From positions 1,364,001 to 1,428,000 of the forward strand of contig NZ_CP136910.1 of assembly GCF_033100115.1 (NCBI RefSeq): 64,000 bases of DNA. The letters run 5' to 3'. Within the stretch, counting starts at the first letter, position 1; the number at the start of each line of letters is the position of its first letter. Origin of the DNA: Anaerocolumna sp. AGMB13020. Lineage in GTDB: Bacteria > Bacillota > Clostridia > Lachnospirales > Lachnospiraceae. A program made the position numbers and the translations under genes. The notes beneath the pieces were generated by a model. It was given only the letters and a program-made list of their open reading frames with translations. It made no database searches and was not told the origin of the DNA. Below are positions 28,084 through 36,210 of the stretch, one piece after another.

Positions 28084-29388
28084 TCAGCAGTTTAACGTTA
28101 CAATGATTTCAAACAGATTGTCATCATAATTATAGTCCAGCAGACCTTCATATTGATTTACTATGGTTTTTATACTCCAGAGCCCTAACCCATGTAAATT
28201 CTTATCTTCCTTTGATGTAACAATGGAATCATTTAAGACCTTCGGTTTATGGGCCAAGCTGTTACTTACTTTTACAATTAACATATTGTTTTTCTTCTTC
28301 ATAACCACATTGATCCACTTCTGAGATTTCTTTACCAGATAACAGGCCTCAATGGCATTGTCAAATATGTTGGATACAATAGAGCATAAATCATCATCTC
28401 TGATTTGAACCTTGCCTATCTTCTCAATATCAGTTTCCACCTGGATGTCATATTTTGTGGCTTCTGTAAGTTTATAATTTAGTATGATATCCAGGATCTG
28501 ATTCTCCGTTTTAACGGTACTATCCAGTAAACGTATTGGTTCCACGATGGATTCTATATAGGCAAGGGCCTGTCTGGAATCATTGTTCATTAAGTACTGA
28601 TGCAATATATTCATATGGTTCTTTAGATCATGATATATACTGGAATTTTTTTTGTATAATGTTGATAAATTACTGTAGTTCTGTGCTGTCATCTGCTTAT
28701 AGACTTCTGCAAGGTTAGCCCGTTCCAGATTATCCCTGTAAATGATATAGACAATTGCAACCGTTACGCACAAGATGCACCATATCAGAAAACATGTCCA
28801 CTGTAACATCATATCTCCGGTTATGTTCTGGAGATAAATTCTCTGGAAATAAACCGTGGCACTGCCTCCGCCAATTACAAAAGCAAGCAATAATCTTTTA
28901 TATTTATATATATAAGTAATCTTTCCTTTGAAAGCCCTCTTTAAAATTTGATAAAGGACAGCCCAAATCCCTAATAATACGATTGTATAGAGAAATCTTT
29001 CCCTGCTGTTCAGTGTTGATATAAGGTAACCCAGATCAATATTATCTTCCAGCAGGCTAATAAGAAAAGTAAATAAAAGCTCGCCAAACACACTCAAAAT
29101 AATATACAGATTTATTACCAAAAATCTCACCATAAATTTTTCATAATAAAGAAAATAGGTCATGACAGATAAGTAAAGAATAATTACAAAAATTAGTATG
29201 TTTGAATAGGTCACTACCTGGCTGTTCAGGAAGCTGATAACAGCAAGGGGTAGTGACAGAGCTATTCTTAACAGCATCTGTCTTTTGTGATTTCCTTTAC
29301 ACTCAAATAAACAGCTTAAAAGACAGAGGCATAAATCAATTCGGAAAAAGCAATGTAAGAATTCAACTATCTGGAATATCAGCATCAA
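28084..29388 (-). CDS. AgrC-like sensor histidine kinase (GHKL family)
   Basis: A 434-residue membrane sensor. About six hydrophobic segments fill the first 215 residues, with no extracellular domain of size. A cytoplasmic kinase part follows: the phospho-acceptor His lies in SSIYHDLKNHMNIL, the N-box in SNIFDNAIEACYLVKK, and the G-box in LHGLGLWSIKTIV. This is the architecture of peptide-sensing AgrC/ComD-type kinases that work with LytTR regulators. The regulator gene overlaps its start by 4 bp. No AgrB/AgrD pair is encoded nearby, and the lanthipeptide gene follows directly, so the lanthipeptide or its derivative is a possible ligand (inference). Confidence 0.88.
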   Translation of the reverse strand: MMLIFQIVEFLHCFFRIDLCLCLLSCLFECKGNHKRQMLLRIALSLPLAVISFLNSQVVTYSNILIFVIILYLSVMTYFLYYEKFMVRFLVINLYIILSVFGELLFTFLISLLEDNIDLGYLISTLNSRERFLYTIVLLGIWAVLYQILKRAFKGKITYIYKYKRLLLAFVIGGGSATVYFQRIYLQNITGDMMLQWTCFLIWCILCVTVAIVYIIYRDNLERANLAEVYKQMTAQNYSNLSTLYKKNSSIYHDLKNHMNILHQYLMNNDSRQALAYIESIVEPIRLLDSTVKTENQILDIILNYKLTEATKYDIQVETDIEKIGKVQIRDDDLCSIVSNIFDNAIEACYLVKKSQKWINVVMKKKNNMLIVKVSNSLAHKPKVLNDSIVTSKEDKNLHGLGLWSIKTIVNQYEGLLDYNYDDNLFEIIVTLNC

Positions 29389-30101
29389 ACATTAACCCTC
29401 CAAAATTGAATTATTTTCTTTTTTACTTCATTCATATGGGATCTACTAACAGACAGATTAATACCGTTACGCAATATAACAAGATTGTTATGGATTTTCA
29501 TAATATGAGGGGCATTCACAATAAATCCCCGGTCAATAATTAAAAATTCTTCAGAATTTAAGTCATTATATACATCGGATATACTTTTTCTTTCTCTGCT
29601 TTCACCGGATGCCGTTACAAATATAGAATTTTTTCCTTCTTTAAAAATATAGTAAATGTCTTTATAAAAAATTTTTTCAAATCTGGAGTTTGTCTTAATG
29701 ATATAGCTTTCTTTTTCCCTGTTACAAATCTCTGCCGTTAAATCCTTCAAAGCAATGGGCAGTTTTTTATTGATAAGCGATTTTGGTATGTAACGGCTGA
29801 TATTAAGCTCATAACCGTCAATTGCATACTCCATGTGGGAAGTTATAAAAACCACATAGCTTTCTTTCATTGTCCGGTTAATTACTTTGGCTAATTCCAT
29901 ACCATTTATATTCGGCATCTCTATATCTAAGAAACAGATGTCAAAATATTGATGCTCTTCCATATCATAAATAAAGTTCTTAGGGTTTTCATAACAGCTC
30001 ACACGAAAAGGAATGCTTTTATTTCTGAAGAATTTATTCACTTCCAGTGCGATATTGTCGATATTCGCCCTCATGTCATCAACAATAGCAATTTTTATCA
30101 T
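29385..30101 (-). CDS. LytTR-family response regulator
   Basis: A 238-residue regulator with an N-terminal receiver domain (KIAIVDDM at the start, phospho-acceptor Asp in CFLDIEMPNINGMEL, conserved VFITSH). The C-terminal LytTR DNA-binding domain includes YIFKEGKNSIFVTASGESRE and FLIIDRGFIVNAPHI. The start at 30101 is chosen because AGGGGAGGG lies 8 bases upstream; the frame itself extends 11 codons further to 30134. It overlaps the sensor gene by 4 bp and should be activated by it. Likely targets are the promoters of the precursor gene or other genes of this locus. Confidence 0.9.
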   Translation of the reverse strand: MIKIAIVDDMRANIDNIALEVNKFFRNKSIPFRVSCYENPKNFIYDMEEHQYFDICFLDIEMPNINGMELAKVINRTMKESYVVFITSHMEYAIDGYELNISRYIPKSLINKKLPIALKDLTAEICNREKESYIIKTNSRFEKIFYKDIYYIFKEGKNSIFVTASGESRERKSISDVYNDLNSEEFLIIDRGFIVNAPHIMKIHNNLVILRNGINLSVSRSHMNEVKKKIIQFWRVNV

Positions 30102-30154
30102 ATAATACCCTCCCCTCAGAAGATTAATATACAAGGTATTATACCAACATTTTA

Positions 30155-30706
30155 CTAATTTTCAATAAAAAATGTGTAATATTTACATTTATTAATGTCA
30201 TGAAAATAAATTTCGTCTTTGTTTATGACTAATTCATACAATTCTCTCCCTGAAATAGTATGGTTACAATAGGAGTAAATCCCGATTTCTTTGTTGTTCA
30301 CCTTTTCAATGATATCATCTACAACTGTAATAATCAGCATCTTATTCTTTTTGGAGGAGGACCATTTTCCTATCATGCTTCTCACCTGGGGCCTGGTTAA
30401 TTTTATTTTTTTTGAATGATAGAATTTATTAGGAAACATTAAGCTTCTTTCTGTTCCCAGACTCTCTAGGATATCATCAAATTCCTTCTGACAGGATTCA
30501 TAAGTAAAGCCCATTTCCAAATACGCTTGAATCAGCAGAGTAGCTACTTCCAGATATTTCAGTTCCCTGCCTATTAAATAATAGCCTTGTAAATGCTTGA
30601 TGCTCATTAAGAATGTTTGATTGATTGAGATTCCTTTATATTTCAAGCTGCCTGCCGCAAGTTTGATTGCTTCCAGGTAGTTTCTGGATTGTTCCGAATT
30701 GACCAA
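30155..30706 (-). CDS. unknown 183-residue protein
   Basis: I do not recognise this protein. It starts with TTG at 30706 behind GGGGG, and shows no signal peptide or long hydrophobic segment. It is rich in Lys and Ile, with predicted helical stretches (NYLEAIKLAAGSLKYKG, LEVATLLIQAYLEMG). A basic segment (KKIKLTRPQVRSMIGKWSSS) might contact nucleic acid, and IITVVDDIIEKVNN resembles a small alpha/beta unit. Its position between the metallo-hydrolase and the LytTR regulator, same strand and 53 bp from the latter, suggests a regulatory or accessory role in the locus. A small regulator is only a guess. Confidence 0.75.
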   Translation of the reverse strand: MVNSEQSRNYLEAIKLAAGSLKYKGISINQTFLMSIKHLQGYYLIGRELKYLEVATLLIQAYLEMGFTYESCQKEFDDILESLGTERSLMFPNKFYHSKKIKLTRPQVRSMIGKWSSSKKNKMLIITVVDDIIEKVNNKEIGIYSYCNHTISGRELYELVINKDEIYFHDINKCKYYTFFIEN

Positions 30707-30854
30707 AACAATACCCCCTTATTTTTATTAACCAGCAATTAATAACTTAATTTTTTCCTGAAGCTTTTGATTTCTTATCACCTACTATCCTACAGGGCAG
30801 CTGTGACAGCTTCTGATTGCTTCTTTCGATAAAAAACCACATGTCTATCTTACA

Positions 30855-31529
30855 TTATTTAAAAGCAAATAAATTCTTTTTAGCCACATTCATCCGGAAA
30901 TCAATAAACTTGCTTCTGTCCTTTATATTAAAATAGATATTGTCCTCTAAAATCAGCTCAAAGGGCTGTCCGGGATAGACGCCGTAACAATGCCCCGGAT
31001 ATATGATCGTATCCTTACTGACTGTATCCTTTAAAAACTGCAAACTGTCATACATATCAGAGGCAGCCTTACTGGTATCACAAAGCCCGCAGCCTTCATA
31101 AAATAAGGTGTCTCCCGTAAACAGGTTATCAGAGATCCAATAGCAGGCACTTCCCAGCGTATGTCCAGGTGTTAATAAAACCCTCACCTTAAAAAAAGCT
31201 AATGGCAATAGTTCCAGATGCTCGACGTGGCGAAGATTCTTACAGCTGTACCTGTAATGCTTCGCTTCAATTCCTGATATATAAACCTCTGCATTAAAGG
31301 CACTTACCAATGCACCTACTAAATTGGTATGGTCATAATGGGAATGTGTCAGTAATATTGCCTTGACATTAAGATCATTTATTTCTAAATAGGCGATAAT
31401 CTTCTTTATCTCCCACGCCGGATCAACAATAAGGCACTCCTTTGTTCCAGCTTTGCTTATGATATAGGTATAGTTTATGTAATTAGCCCATTTACACCTT
31501 ATGGTATTCACTTTGCAGCTGCTTTCCAT
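30855..31529 (-). CDS. metallo-beta-lactamase-fold hydrolase, PksB/BaeB-like
   Basis: A 224-residue metallo-hydrolase of glyoxalase II type with the full zinc-ligand set: THSHYDH (HxHxDH), TPGHTLGS, TGDTLF and IYPGHCYG. PksB and BaeB, of nearly the same length, occur next to trans-AT PKS genes, where BaeB-type enzymes hydrolyse stalled acyl-ACP thioesters. Here it directly follows loaP at the head of the biosynthetic locus, as pksB leads the Bacillus cluster. Its start has a clear GGAGGAG site. An ordinary glyoxalase or housekeeping hydrolase remains possible, but the context favours proofreading of acyl-ACP. Confidence 0.85.
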   Translation of the reverse strand: MESSCKVNTIRCKWANYINYTYIISKAGTKECLIVDPAWEIKKIIAYLEINDLNVKAILLTHSHYDHTNLVGALVSAFNAEVYISGIEAKHYRYSCKNLRHVEHLELLPLAFFKVRVLLTPGHTLGSACYWISDNLFTGDTLFYEGCGLCDTSKAASDMYDSLQFLKDTVSKDTIIYPGHCYGVYPGQPFELILEDNIYFNIKDRSKFIDFRMNVAKKNLFAFK

Positions 31530-31640
31530 GTTACTCCTCCGCTCTATAATGCCTCATATGCCGTTAATGCTCCTTATTGCCCTACTGGACCTGCAAGTCC
31601 AGGAACACAACATTGCTACAGCTCCATGATATTATTTCCT

Positions 31641-32201
31641 TTAACAAAAGCTAATTTGATTTTTTATCCTTTCTTCCCCGTGTCTCTCAAGACAGCGAAC
31701 AGCGATATCAACAAAGCACTGTTTATTCAGGAAATCCACTTGTATTTTAGCACGTCCTTTTCTTTTATTGATTTTCTTAATTATCCCTTTATAATGAATT
31801 AATGGCCCGTCTATGATGTTTACTTTTTCCTCCTCCACCAAGACATCGGATATTCCGATAACGCCTTCCTGATTAATCAAATCAATGATAAGACCAATCT
31901 CTTTCCTATCAATTTCCTGAAAATAGCTATCATTTTTTAGCATCCTGATAATATGGGAGCTTTTATGATTCTTCATGATTTCATAAAGTTTTACAATCTG
32001 ATCTGTACCAATCAGCACATAACTGGGGAAAAGTATTCTGAGAACATAAGCTCTCTTACCTTCATGATATTCATACAGGCCTCTTTTCGGGACAATCACT
32101 TCATAGGTATCCTTCGGGCTGAAAAATTCATAAAGCTTTTTCAGATTTTCACAAACCTCATCCTCTTTCCCTGTCCTTACAAACAGCGCATACCAGCTCA
32201 T
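31641..32201 (-). CDS. loaP: LoaP-type transcription antiterminator (NusG paralogue)
   Basis: A 186-residue NusG-like protein. It has an N-terminal NGN domain (MSWYALFVRTGKEDEV, VPKRGLYEYHEGKR, RILFPSYVLI) and a C-terminal KOW domain (INIIDGPL-like VNIIDGPLIHYKGIIKKINK, then GRAKIQVDFLNK). LoaP proteins bind RNA polymerase and a leader hairpin, and promote read-through of long biosynthetic operons, including polyketide clusters in Bacillus. It is the first gene of the minus-strand locus, with its own promoter and GGAGGGAG site. The locus contains two intrinsic terminators that would otherwise stop transcription. A different NusG paralogue (for example UpxY-like) is less likely given length and context. 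Confidence 0.88.
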   Translation of the reverse strand: MSWYALFVRTGKEDEVCENLKKLYEFFSPKDTYEVIVPKRGLYEYHEGKRAYVLRILFPSYVLIGTDQIVKLYEIMKNHKSSHIIRMLKNDSYFQEIDRKEIGLIIDLINQEGVIGISDVLVEEEKVNIIDGPLIHYKGIIKKINKRKGRAKIQVDFLNKQCFVDIAVRCLERHGEERIKNQISFC

Positions 32202-32289
32202 ATTATCTCCCTCCGTATCATCTATTGATTAGGAAATCGTATATTTACATCAAAAGAAATATCCATTACGAATACAGAAATTATTTGTA

Positions 32290-32298
32290 AGTATACCA
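32290..32298 (-). promoter_or_regulatory. candidate extended -10 promoter of loaP
   Basis: The minus strand reads TGGTATACT, an extended -10 match, about 90 bp before the loaP start. No convincing -35 is present at 17 bp. Confidence 0.45.
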
Positions 32299-32391
32299 CA
32301 ACCAAAAGAAAATAACTTAAAATGGCTTTTTTGGAAGAGTTTTGTCCTTAAAAAATTGTATGCTCCATTTACTGTGCTTCTCTGGCATACG

Positions 32392-32421
32392 AAAAAGCGG
32401 CACACCTGAAAGGGGGCCGCT
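32392..32421 (-). terminator. terminator after the GH43 gene
   Basis: The minus strand folds AGCGGC with GCCGCT, followed by TTTTTC. It lies 27 bp after the GH43 stop and ends the carbohydrate operon before loaP. Confidence 0.65.
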
Positions 32422-32447
32422 GAATAATTTACTGAAGCTGCTACAGC

Positions 32448-33368
32448 TCAAGTATATGCAGATATATCAATATTTTCACAATAACTCATTTCTAGCTTTC
32501 CATCTACTTCTGCCAGCGGATAGATTACATAACCGGAGGTAAAGTACTTTTCACCATTCCCACCCCACCGGTCTCCATAATACAGGGCCTGACCGTTCAC
32601 CTTCAGGATAAAAGCTGCCTGACTGCCAAAAGTAGTTTCATCACCAATCTCTTTCAGACTGCTCCAATTACCTTCCATCGAGTCCGCCACTGCATATTTA
32701 CCCTGGTTTGGCGCCCAGCCGGTACAAAAGGAAGAAATCATATAATATTTCTCCTGAAGTTTTACGACTGCCGGAGCCTCACGGTACTCTCCCTGCCACA
32801 ATCTATGCACCAGACATTCCACATTCATATAATCATCGGTAAGCCGGTATACATGGAGATCCGCATTGTCTCTGGCTGCCGAGATAAAGTAAGCCTTACC
32901 GTTATCCTCTTTAAAAAGGGTGCAGTCTCTGGACATATATCCATATGGATTGAAATGACCATGATAAATAAAATCTCCCTCCGGCGTATCACAGGTAGCA
33001 ATCCCAACCGCCGCATCATGATAATCCTTTCCGTTTTCAAAGTGAGCCCAAAGAACGAATTTTTTTGTCATTTCATTATAAAGTACCTTGGGACGCTCCA
33101 GATTCACCTTTTTGCTGTCCTCATTCTGCAGCTGAATTTTGGTTCTGACACGATAAGCCTCTGTTCTGGATTCGGTGGTCAGGATATGGTTACGGAATTC
33201 CCAGTCTGCAAGATTCTTTGAACGATAGCAGCTGACATAATAGTTTTCCCGTCGATCTTCGCCATACCAGTAATAATAACCGCCATAAAAAATGATACAG
33301 CCACCGTGGGCGTGAATCGGGTTTCCTTCCCTGTCCATCCACAGCGCACCGTTTATTAATGCACTCAT
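32448..33368 (-). CDS. glycoside hydrolase family 43, exo-beta-1,3-galactanase-like
   Basis: A 306-residue cytoplasmic enzyme with no signal peptide. It opens with IHAHGGCIIFYGGYYYWYGED, close to the pattern of GH43 subfamily 24, whose members release galactose from beta-1,3-galactans. Five-bladed propeller repeats follow (SKNLADWEF, RDCTLFKEDNGKAYFISA, APAVVKLQEKYYMISS). A glutamate in the REAPAVVKL segment fits the catalytic acid. That subfamily is known to lack the usual aspartate base, and the substitution appears to hold here. It is the last gene of the operon, 41 bp after the clan GH-A hydrolase, with an AGGAGAAAAC ribosome site. The subfamily is a pattern-based guess; GH43 itself is firm. 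Confidence 0.85.
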   Translation of the reverse strand: MSALINGALWMDREGNPIHAHGGCIIFYGGYYYWYGEDRRENYYVSCYRSKNLADWEFRNHILTTESRTEAYRVRTKIQLQNEDSKKVNLERPKVLYNEMTKKFVLWAHFENGKDYHDAAVGIATCDTPEGDFIYHGHFNPYGYMSRDCTLFKEDNGKAYFISAARDNADLHVYRLTDDYMNVECLVHRLWQGEYREAPAVVKLQEKYYMISSFCTGWAPNQGKYAVADSMEGNWSSLKEIGDETTFGSQAAFILKVNGQALYYGDRWGGNGEKYFTSGYVIYPLAEVDGKLEMSYCENIDISAYT

Positions 33369-33409
33369 TTGTTTTCTCCTTATGCTTATTATTTCGTCTT
33401 ATTAAATCT

Positions 33410-35434
33410 TTAAAAGGCTATCATAGGTATTGACACCCCTTTTTCTTTCGTGGGACTCTGCTGTCCGTCTTTCACCAGATAAATGCTACTGCTGCACTCC
33501 TTCACACCTTCCAATAGCTCTTGATAGGGCTGGGAACAGATATCAAAGAGACCAATATTATAATTTTCTCCGTCAAAACGCCCCAGGGAAAACTGGTCGT
33601 AACACTGGAAATAATGGCAACCAACTCCATAGGGATGGGCTGCCACCCGCTCACAATAGTACCGATAAGCCGTCCCTCTGTCTCTCTGGCTTGCAACGCC
33701 TTCCAGACCGGTGGCAGTCGGACCTGCATCCAGCGCACCAAAATGGAATTCTCCGATCATTACTGGCAGCTCCACTCCAAGGTTCACAATATTTTGAATA
33801 TTTTCTGTTGGATCCACAGCATAGCAGTTGATGGAAAAGACATCGAAATTCTCCCATCCTGTTACCAGCTCCGGATCGGACACCCAGGCCCAGCGCATAC
33901 CAAGAATCATGTGATTGGGATCAACTTTCCTGCACTCCTGACAGGGGATTTCTACATAAGCCCGCAGCATTCTAAGAGAAAATTCTCTCATATCCTTCGC
34001 CGCATCCTCGGACCAATGGGAAACCCTCTCCCTGGAATGATAAAAATCATTAAACTCTTTCAGTTCACAGTGATAAGCTTTATTCAGTTCCGAAATCTCA
34101 CCGTATTTTTCTTTCAGAAAACGAATCAGCTCCTCCTTACATACTGTCTTTTCCGTATTATAAAGTACCTCATCCGCTAATACCAGCTGGTCTACAAAGG
34201 CCCAATTCGGTTCATTTCTCAGGAAATACCCTATCATGAGGGGATCATTCTTTCGTTTTTCCAGAGCCTGTGCACATCTTTTCGCTTCTCTGGCATATTC
34301 TTCACTTAGCACATCCGGAAAATCTCTGAATATCCTGGCACTGGTATCCGGAAATTCTGGCAGAGACGTCACATAAGGCATATCGGTAGTTCCAAACAGT
34401 ACTTCATCACTCCAGTTGCCCAAGGTATTCATACCATATTGACGCAGCTGATCTGTGATCAGCTTCTGCCATTCAGGATACCAATTCTTACCTAAAGCCC
34501 GGTACAGATTTGCCTGGCTGTAGGAGAATAACAGCCCCTCTCTTCTGGATGCTTCTTTTGCTTTTTCTTTCCTTATCTTTTTAAACATTTTATGATATTC
34601 CGGATCTTCTGCTGCCGGAAGCCAGTTAAGCCATTTCTCTACACCATCCACACGACAGTCAGCCCCAAGGCCTACGCAGTCTGTCCCCATGCTGAAAAAT
34701 GCATTTCCCATCGGATCTGCCAGAAACCACCTTCCACCTGCTTTGTATTTCGTAAAGAAACCCGTTGCTTCTCCCAGCTTTTTCTGCTTCCAACCTCCAT
34801 ATTCTGACCAGTCTTTGGCAGGATAATTCCCACTGCTTTCTGCTATCTGCTTTTGAAGGATATCTTTTAGTTCGTCAAGCCCCTTTACTTTGGACTTCCA
34901 GAATTTCTGCTTATTCTGACCGAGTTCATCAATGAGCTTTCCCTCCGGAAGTACATGAGAGGCGGGATAATCTTCTGTAAGAGTCATGTCGGATATCCTA
35001 AGTGTTATATCATGAAAGACCGGAAGTGTCTCCAGCTCAATTTTTTCTATTTCATCCGGTACCACTCTTCTGCCATGGCAGACTTGCTTTAGCTGCCCTG
35101 CATTGGACTCCGGAAACAGTACATGGCCATCCATCCAGTTCCTGTCGATGCAAATTGGTGTACGTACCCCCGGAAGTATACCAAACTGCACATCAAAGGC
35201 CGGCGTTTTTTCATCCCCCTTCACATAGACCCGCAGAGCCAGCACCACACTATGTTCTTCACAGGCCTCCAAGTAAAAAGACACATACCTTTCCTGACAG
35301 TTAATCAGTTCAGGAAGGGCTATATCTGCACCATTTGCTGCTATTTTTAGGGTGGAGCTCTCTTCTTCTCTTGCTATTAAGGTAATTCCATTACGAAATC
35401 TACCGCTCTCTATCTTGATCTTCTGCATATTCAT
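33410..35434 (-). CDS. clan GH-A glycoside hydrolase, beta-agarase/beta-galactosidase-like
   Basis: A 674-residue intracellular hydrolase. The N-terminal 190 residues look like a beta-sandwich. The TIM barrel begins about residue 225 (GGRWFLADPMGNAFFSMGTD), a pattern shared with GH50 beta-agarases and related families. The acid/base glutamate is in FLRNEPNWAF and the nucleophile in VMIGEFHFGALDAG, the NEP/GEF pair of clan GH-A. It carries no signal peptide, so it should act on oligosaccharides brought in by the adjacent ABC transporter. With the GH43 galactanase-like enzyme it suggests a galactan substrate. Exact family cannot be fixed by eye; GH42 or an unclassified agarase-like family are alternatives. 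Confidence 0.8.
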   Translation of the reverse strand: MNMQKIKIESGRFRNGITLIAREEESSTLKIAANGADIALPELINCQERYVSFYLEACEEHSVVLALRVYVKGDEKTPAFDVQFGILPGVRTPICIDRNWMDGHVLFPESNAGQLKQVCHGRRVVPDEIEKIELETLPVFHDITLRISDMTLTEDYPASHVLPEGKLIDELGQNKQKFWKSKVKGLDELKDILQKQIAESSGNYPAKDWSEYGGWKQKKLGEATGFFTKYKAGGRWFLADPMGNAFFSMGTDCVGLGADCRVDGVEKWLNWLPAAEDPEYHKMFKKIRKEKAKEASRREGLLFSYSQANLYRALGKNWYPEWQKLITDQLRQYGMNTLGNWSDEVLFGTTDMPYVTSLPEFPDTSARIFRDFPDVLSEEYAREAKRCAQALEKRKNDPLMIGYFLRNEPNWAFVDQLVLADEVLYNTEKTVCKEELIRFLKEKYGEISELNKAYHCELKEFNDFYHSRERVSHWSEDAAKDMREFSLRMLRAYVEIPCQECRKVDPNHMILGMRWAWVSDPELVTGWENFDVFSINCYAVDPTENIQNIVNLGVELPVMIGEFHFGALDAGPTATGLEGVASQRDRGTAYRYYCERVAAHPYGVGCHYFQCYDQFSLGRFDGENYNIGLFDICSQPYQELLEGVKECSSSIYLVKDGQQSPTKEKGVSIPMIAF

Positions 35435-35472
35435 TTTCCTCCTTCTGCATTGTATCTATCGTAAATCTTCCA

Positions 35473-36210
35473 CTACTGCTTCCATTTTCTATATTCCTTT
35501 GGGGTCACTGCATATCTGGCTTTGAAAAGTTTCGAAAAATACTGGCTTTTCTGATAGCCCACCTGCTCCATGATCTCGTGAATTCGAAGTTCTGTCTGCT
35601 CCAGAAGCTGTGCCGCCTTCTGCATCCTGACCTCCGTAATAAAGTTTGACAGATTCTCCTCGGTGGTTTCTTTAAAAATTTTTGATAGATAAGCAGGATG
35701 AAGATGTACAATCTCTCCCAAAGCCTCCAGGGACAGATTTTTCCCATAATTCTCCTCGATGTATTTCTTTACACAGGTGATAACATCTCGCTGGTCACAT
35801 TGCATTTCTCTGGCGCTGCCCTGCCTATCCGTCTCCTTGTTAAAGCTTTTCTCCAGTACCCTTGCCAAAGATTCTTCAAAATCCTTCTTTATCACAGGTT
35901 TTACCAGATATTCTGATACCCCATAACGTACTGCCTGCTGAGCATACTCAAATTCACTGTATCCGGATATTATCATAACCTTCGTCGGATAGCGATTTTC
36001 CTTGATAATTCTTGACAGATCCAACCCTGAAATCTTAGGCATTTTGATGTCCGTTATCAGAAGCTGCGGATGGTGTTCCTGCAGAAGATTCCTGGCCATG
36101 GAACCGCCTTTTGCCGTCAGTACCTGTGTAAAGCCATAACTTTCCCAGTCTACCAGCTTTTTGATATACTCGATCATATAGGGTTCGTCATCTACGATTA
36201 ATACCATCAT
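35473..36210 (-). CDS. YesN-type AraC-family response regulator
   Basis: A 245-residue response regulator. The receiver domain starts MVLIVDDEPYMIEYIKKLVD, with the phospho-acceptor Asp in LLITDIKMPKISGLDL. The C-terminal AraC-type double helix-turn-helix includes LSLEALGEIVHLHPAYLSKIFK and a final YAVTPKEYRKWK. The start at 36210 is chosen for its AGGAGATGGAGA site; the open frame runs 8 codons further up. It overlaps the sensor gene by 23 bp. Together they form a two-component system of the YesM/YesN type, expected to turn on the neighbouring sugar transporter and hydrolases in response to the glycan. Confidence 0.92.
   Translation of the reverse strand: MMVLIVDDEPYMIEYIKKLVDWESYGFTQVLTAKGGSMARNLLQEHHPQLLITDIKMPKISGLDLSRIIKENRYPTKVMIISGYSEFEYAQQAVRYGVSEYLVKPVIKKDFEESLARVLEKSFNKETDRQGSAREMQCDQRDVITCVKKYIEENYGKNLSLEALGEIVHLHPAYLSKIFKETTEENLSNFITEVRMQKAAQLLEQTELRIHEIMEQVGYQKSQYFSKLFKARYAVTPKEYRKWKQ

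Noticed and set aside
33521..34180. 219-codon plus-strand frame
   Set aside because: It is antisense to the clan GH-A hydrolase, which carries intact catalytic motifs.
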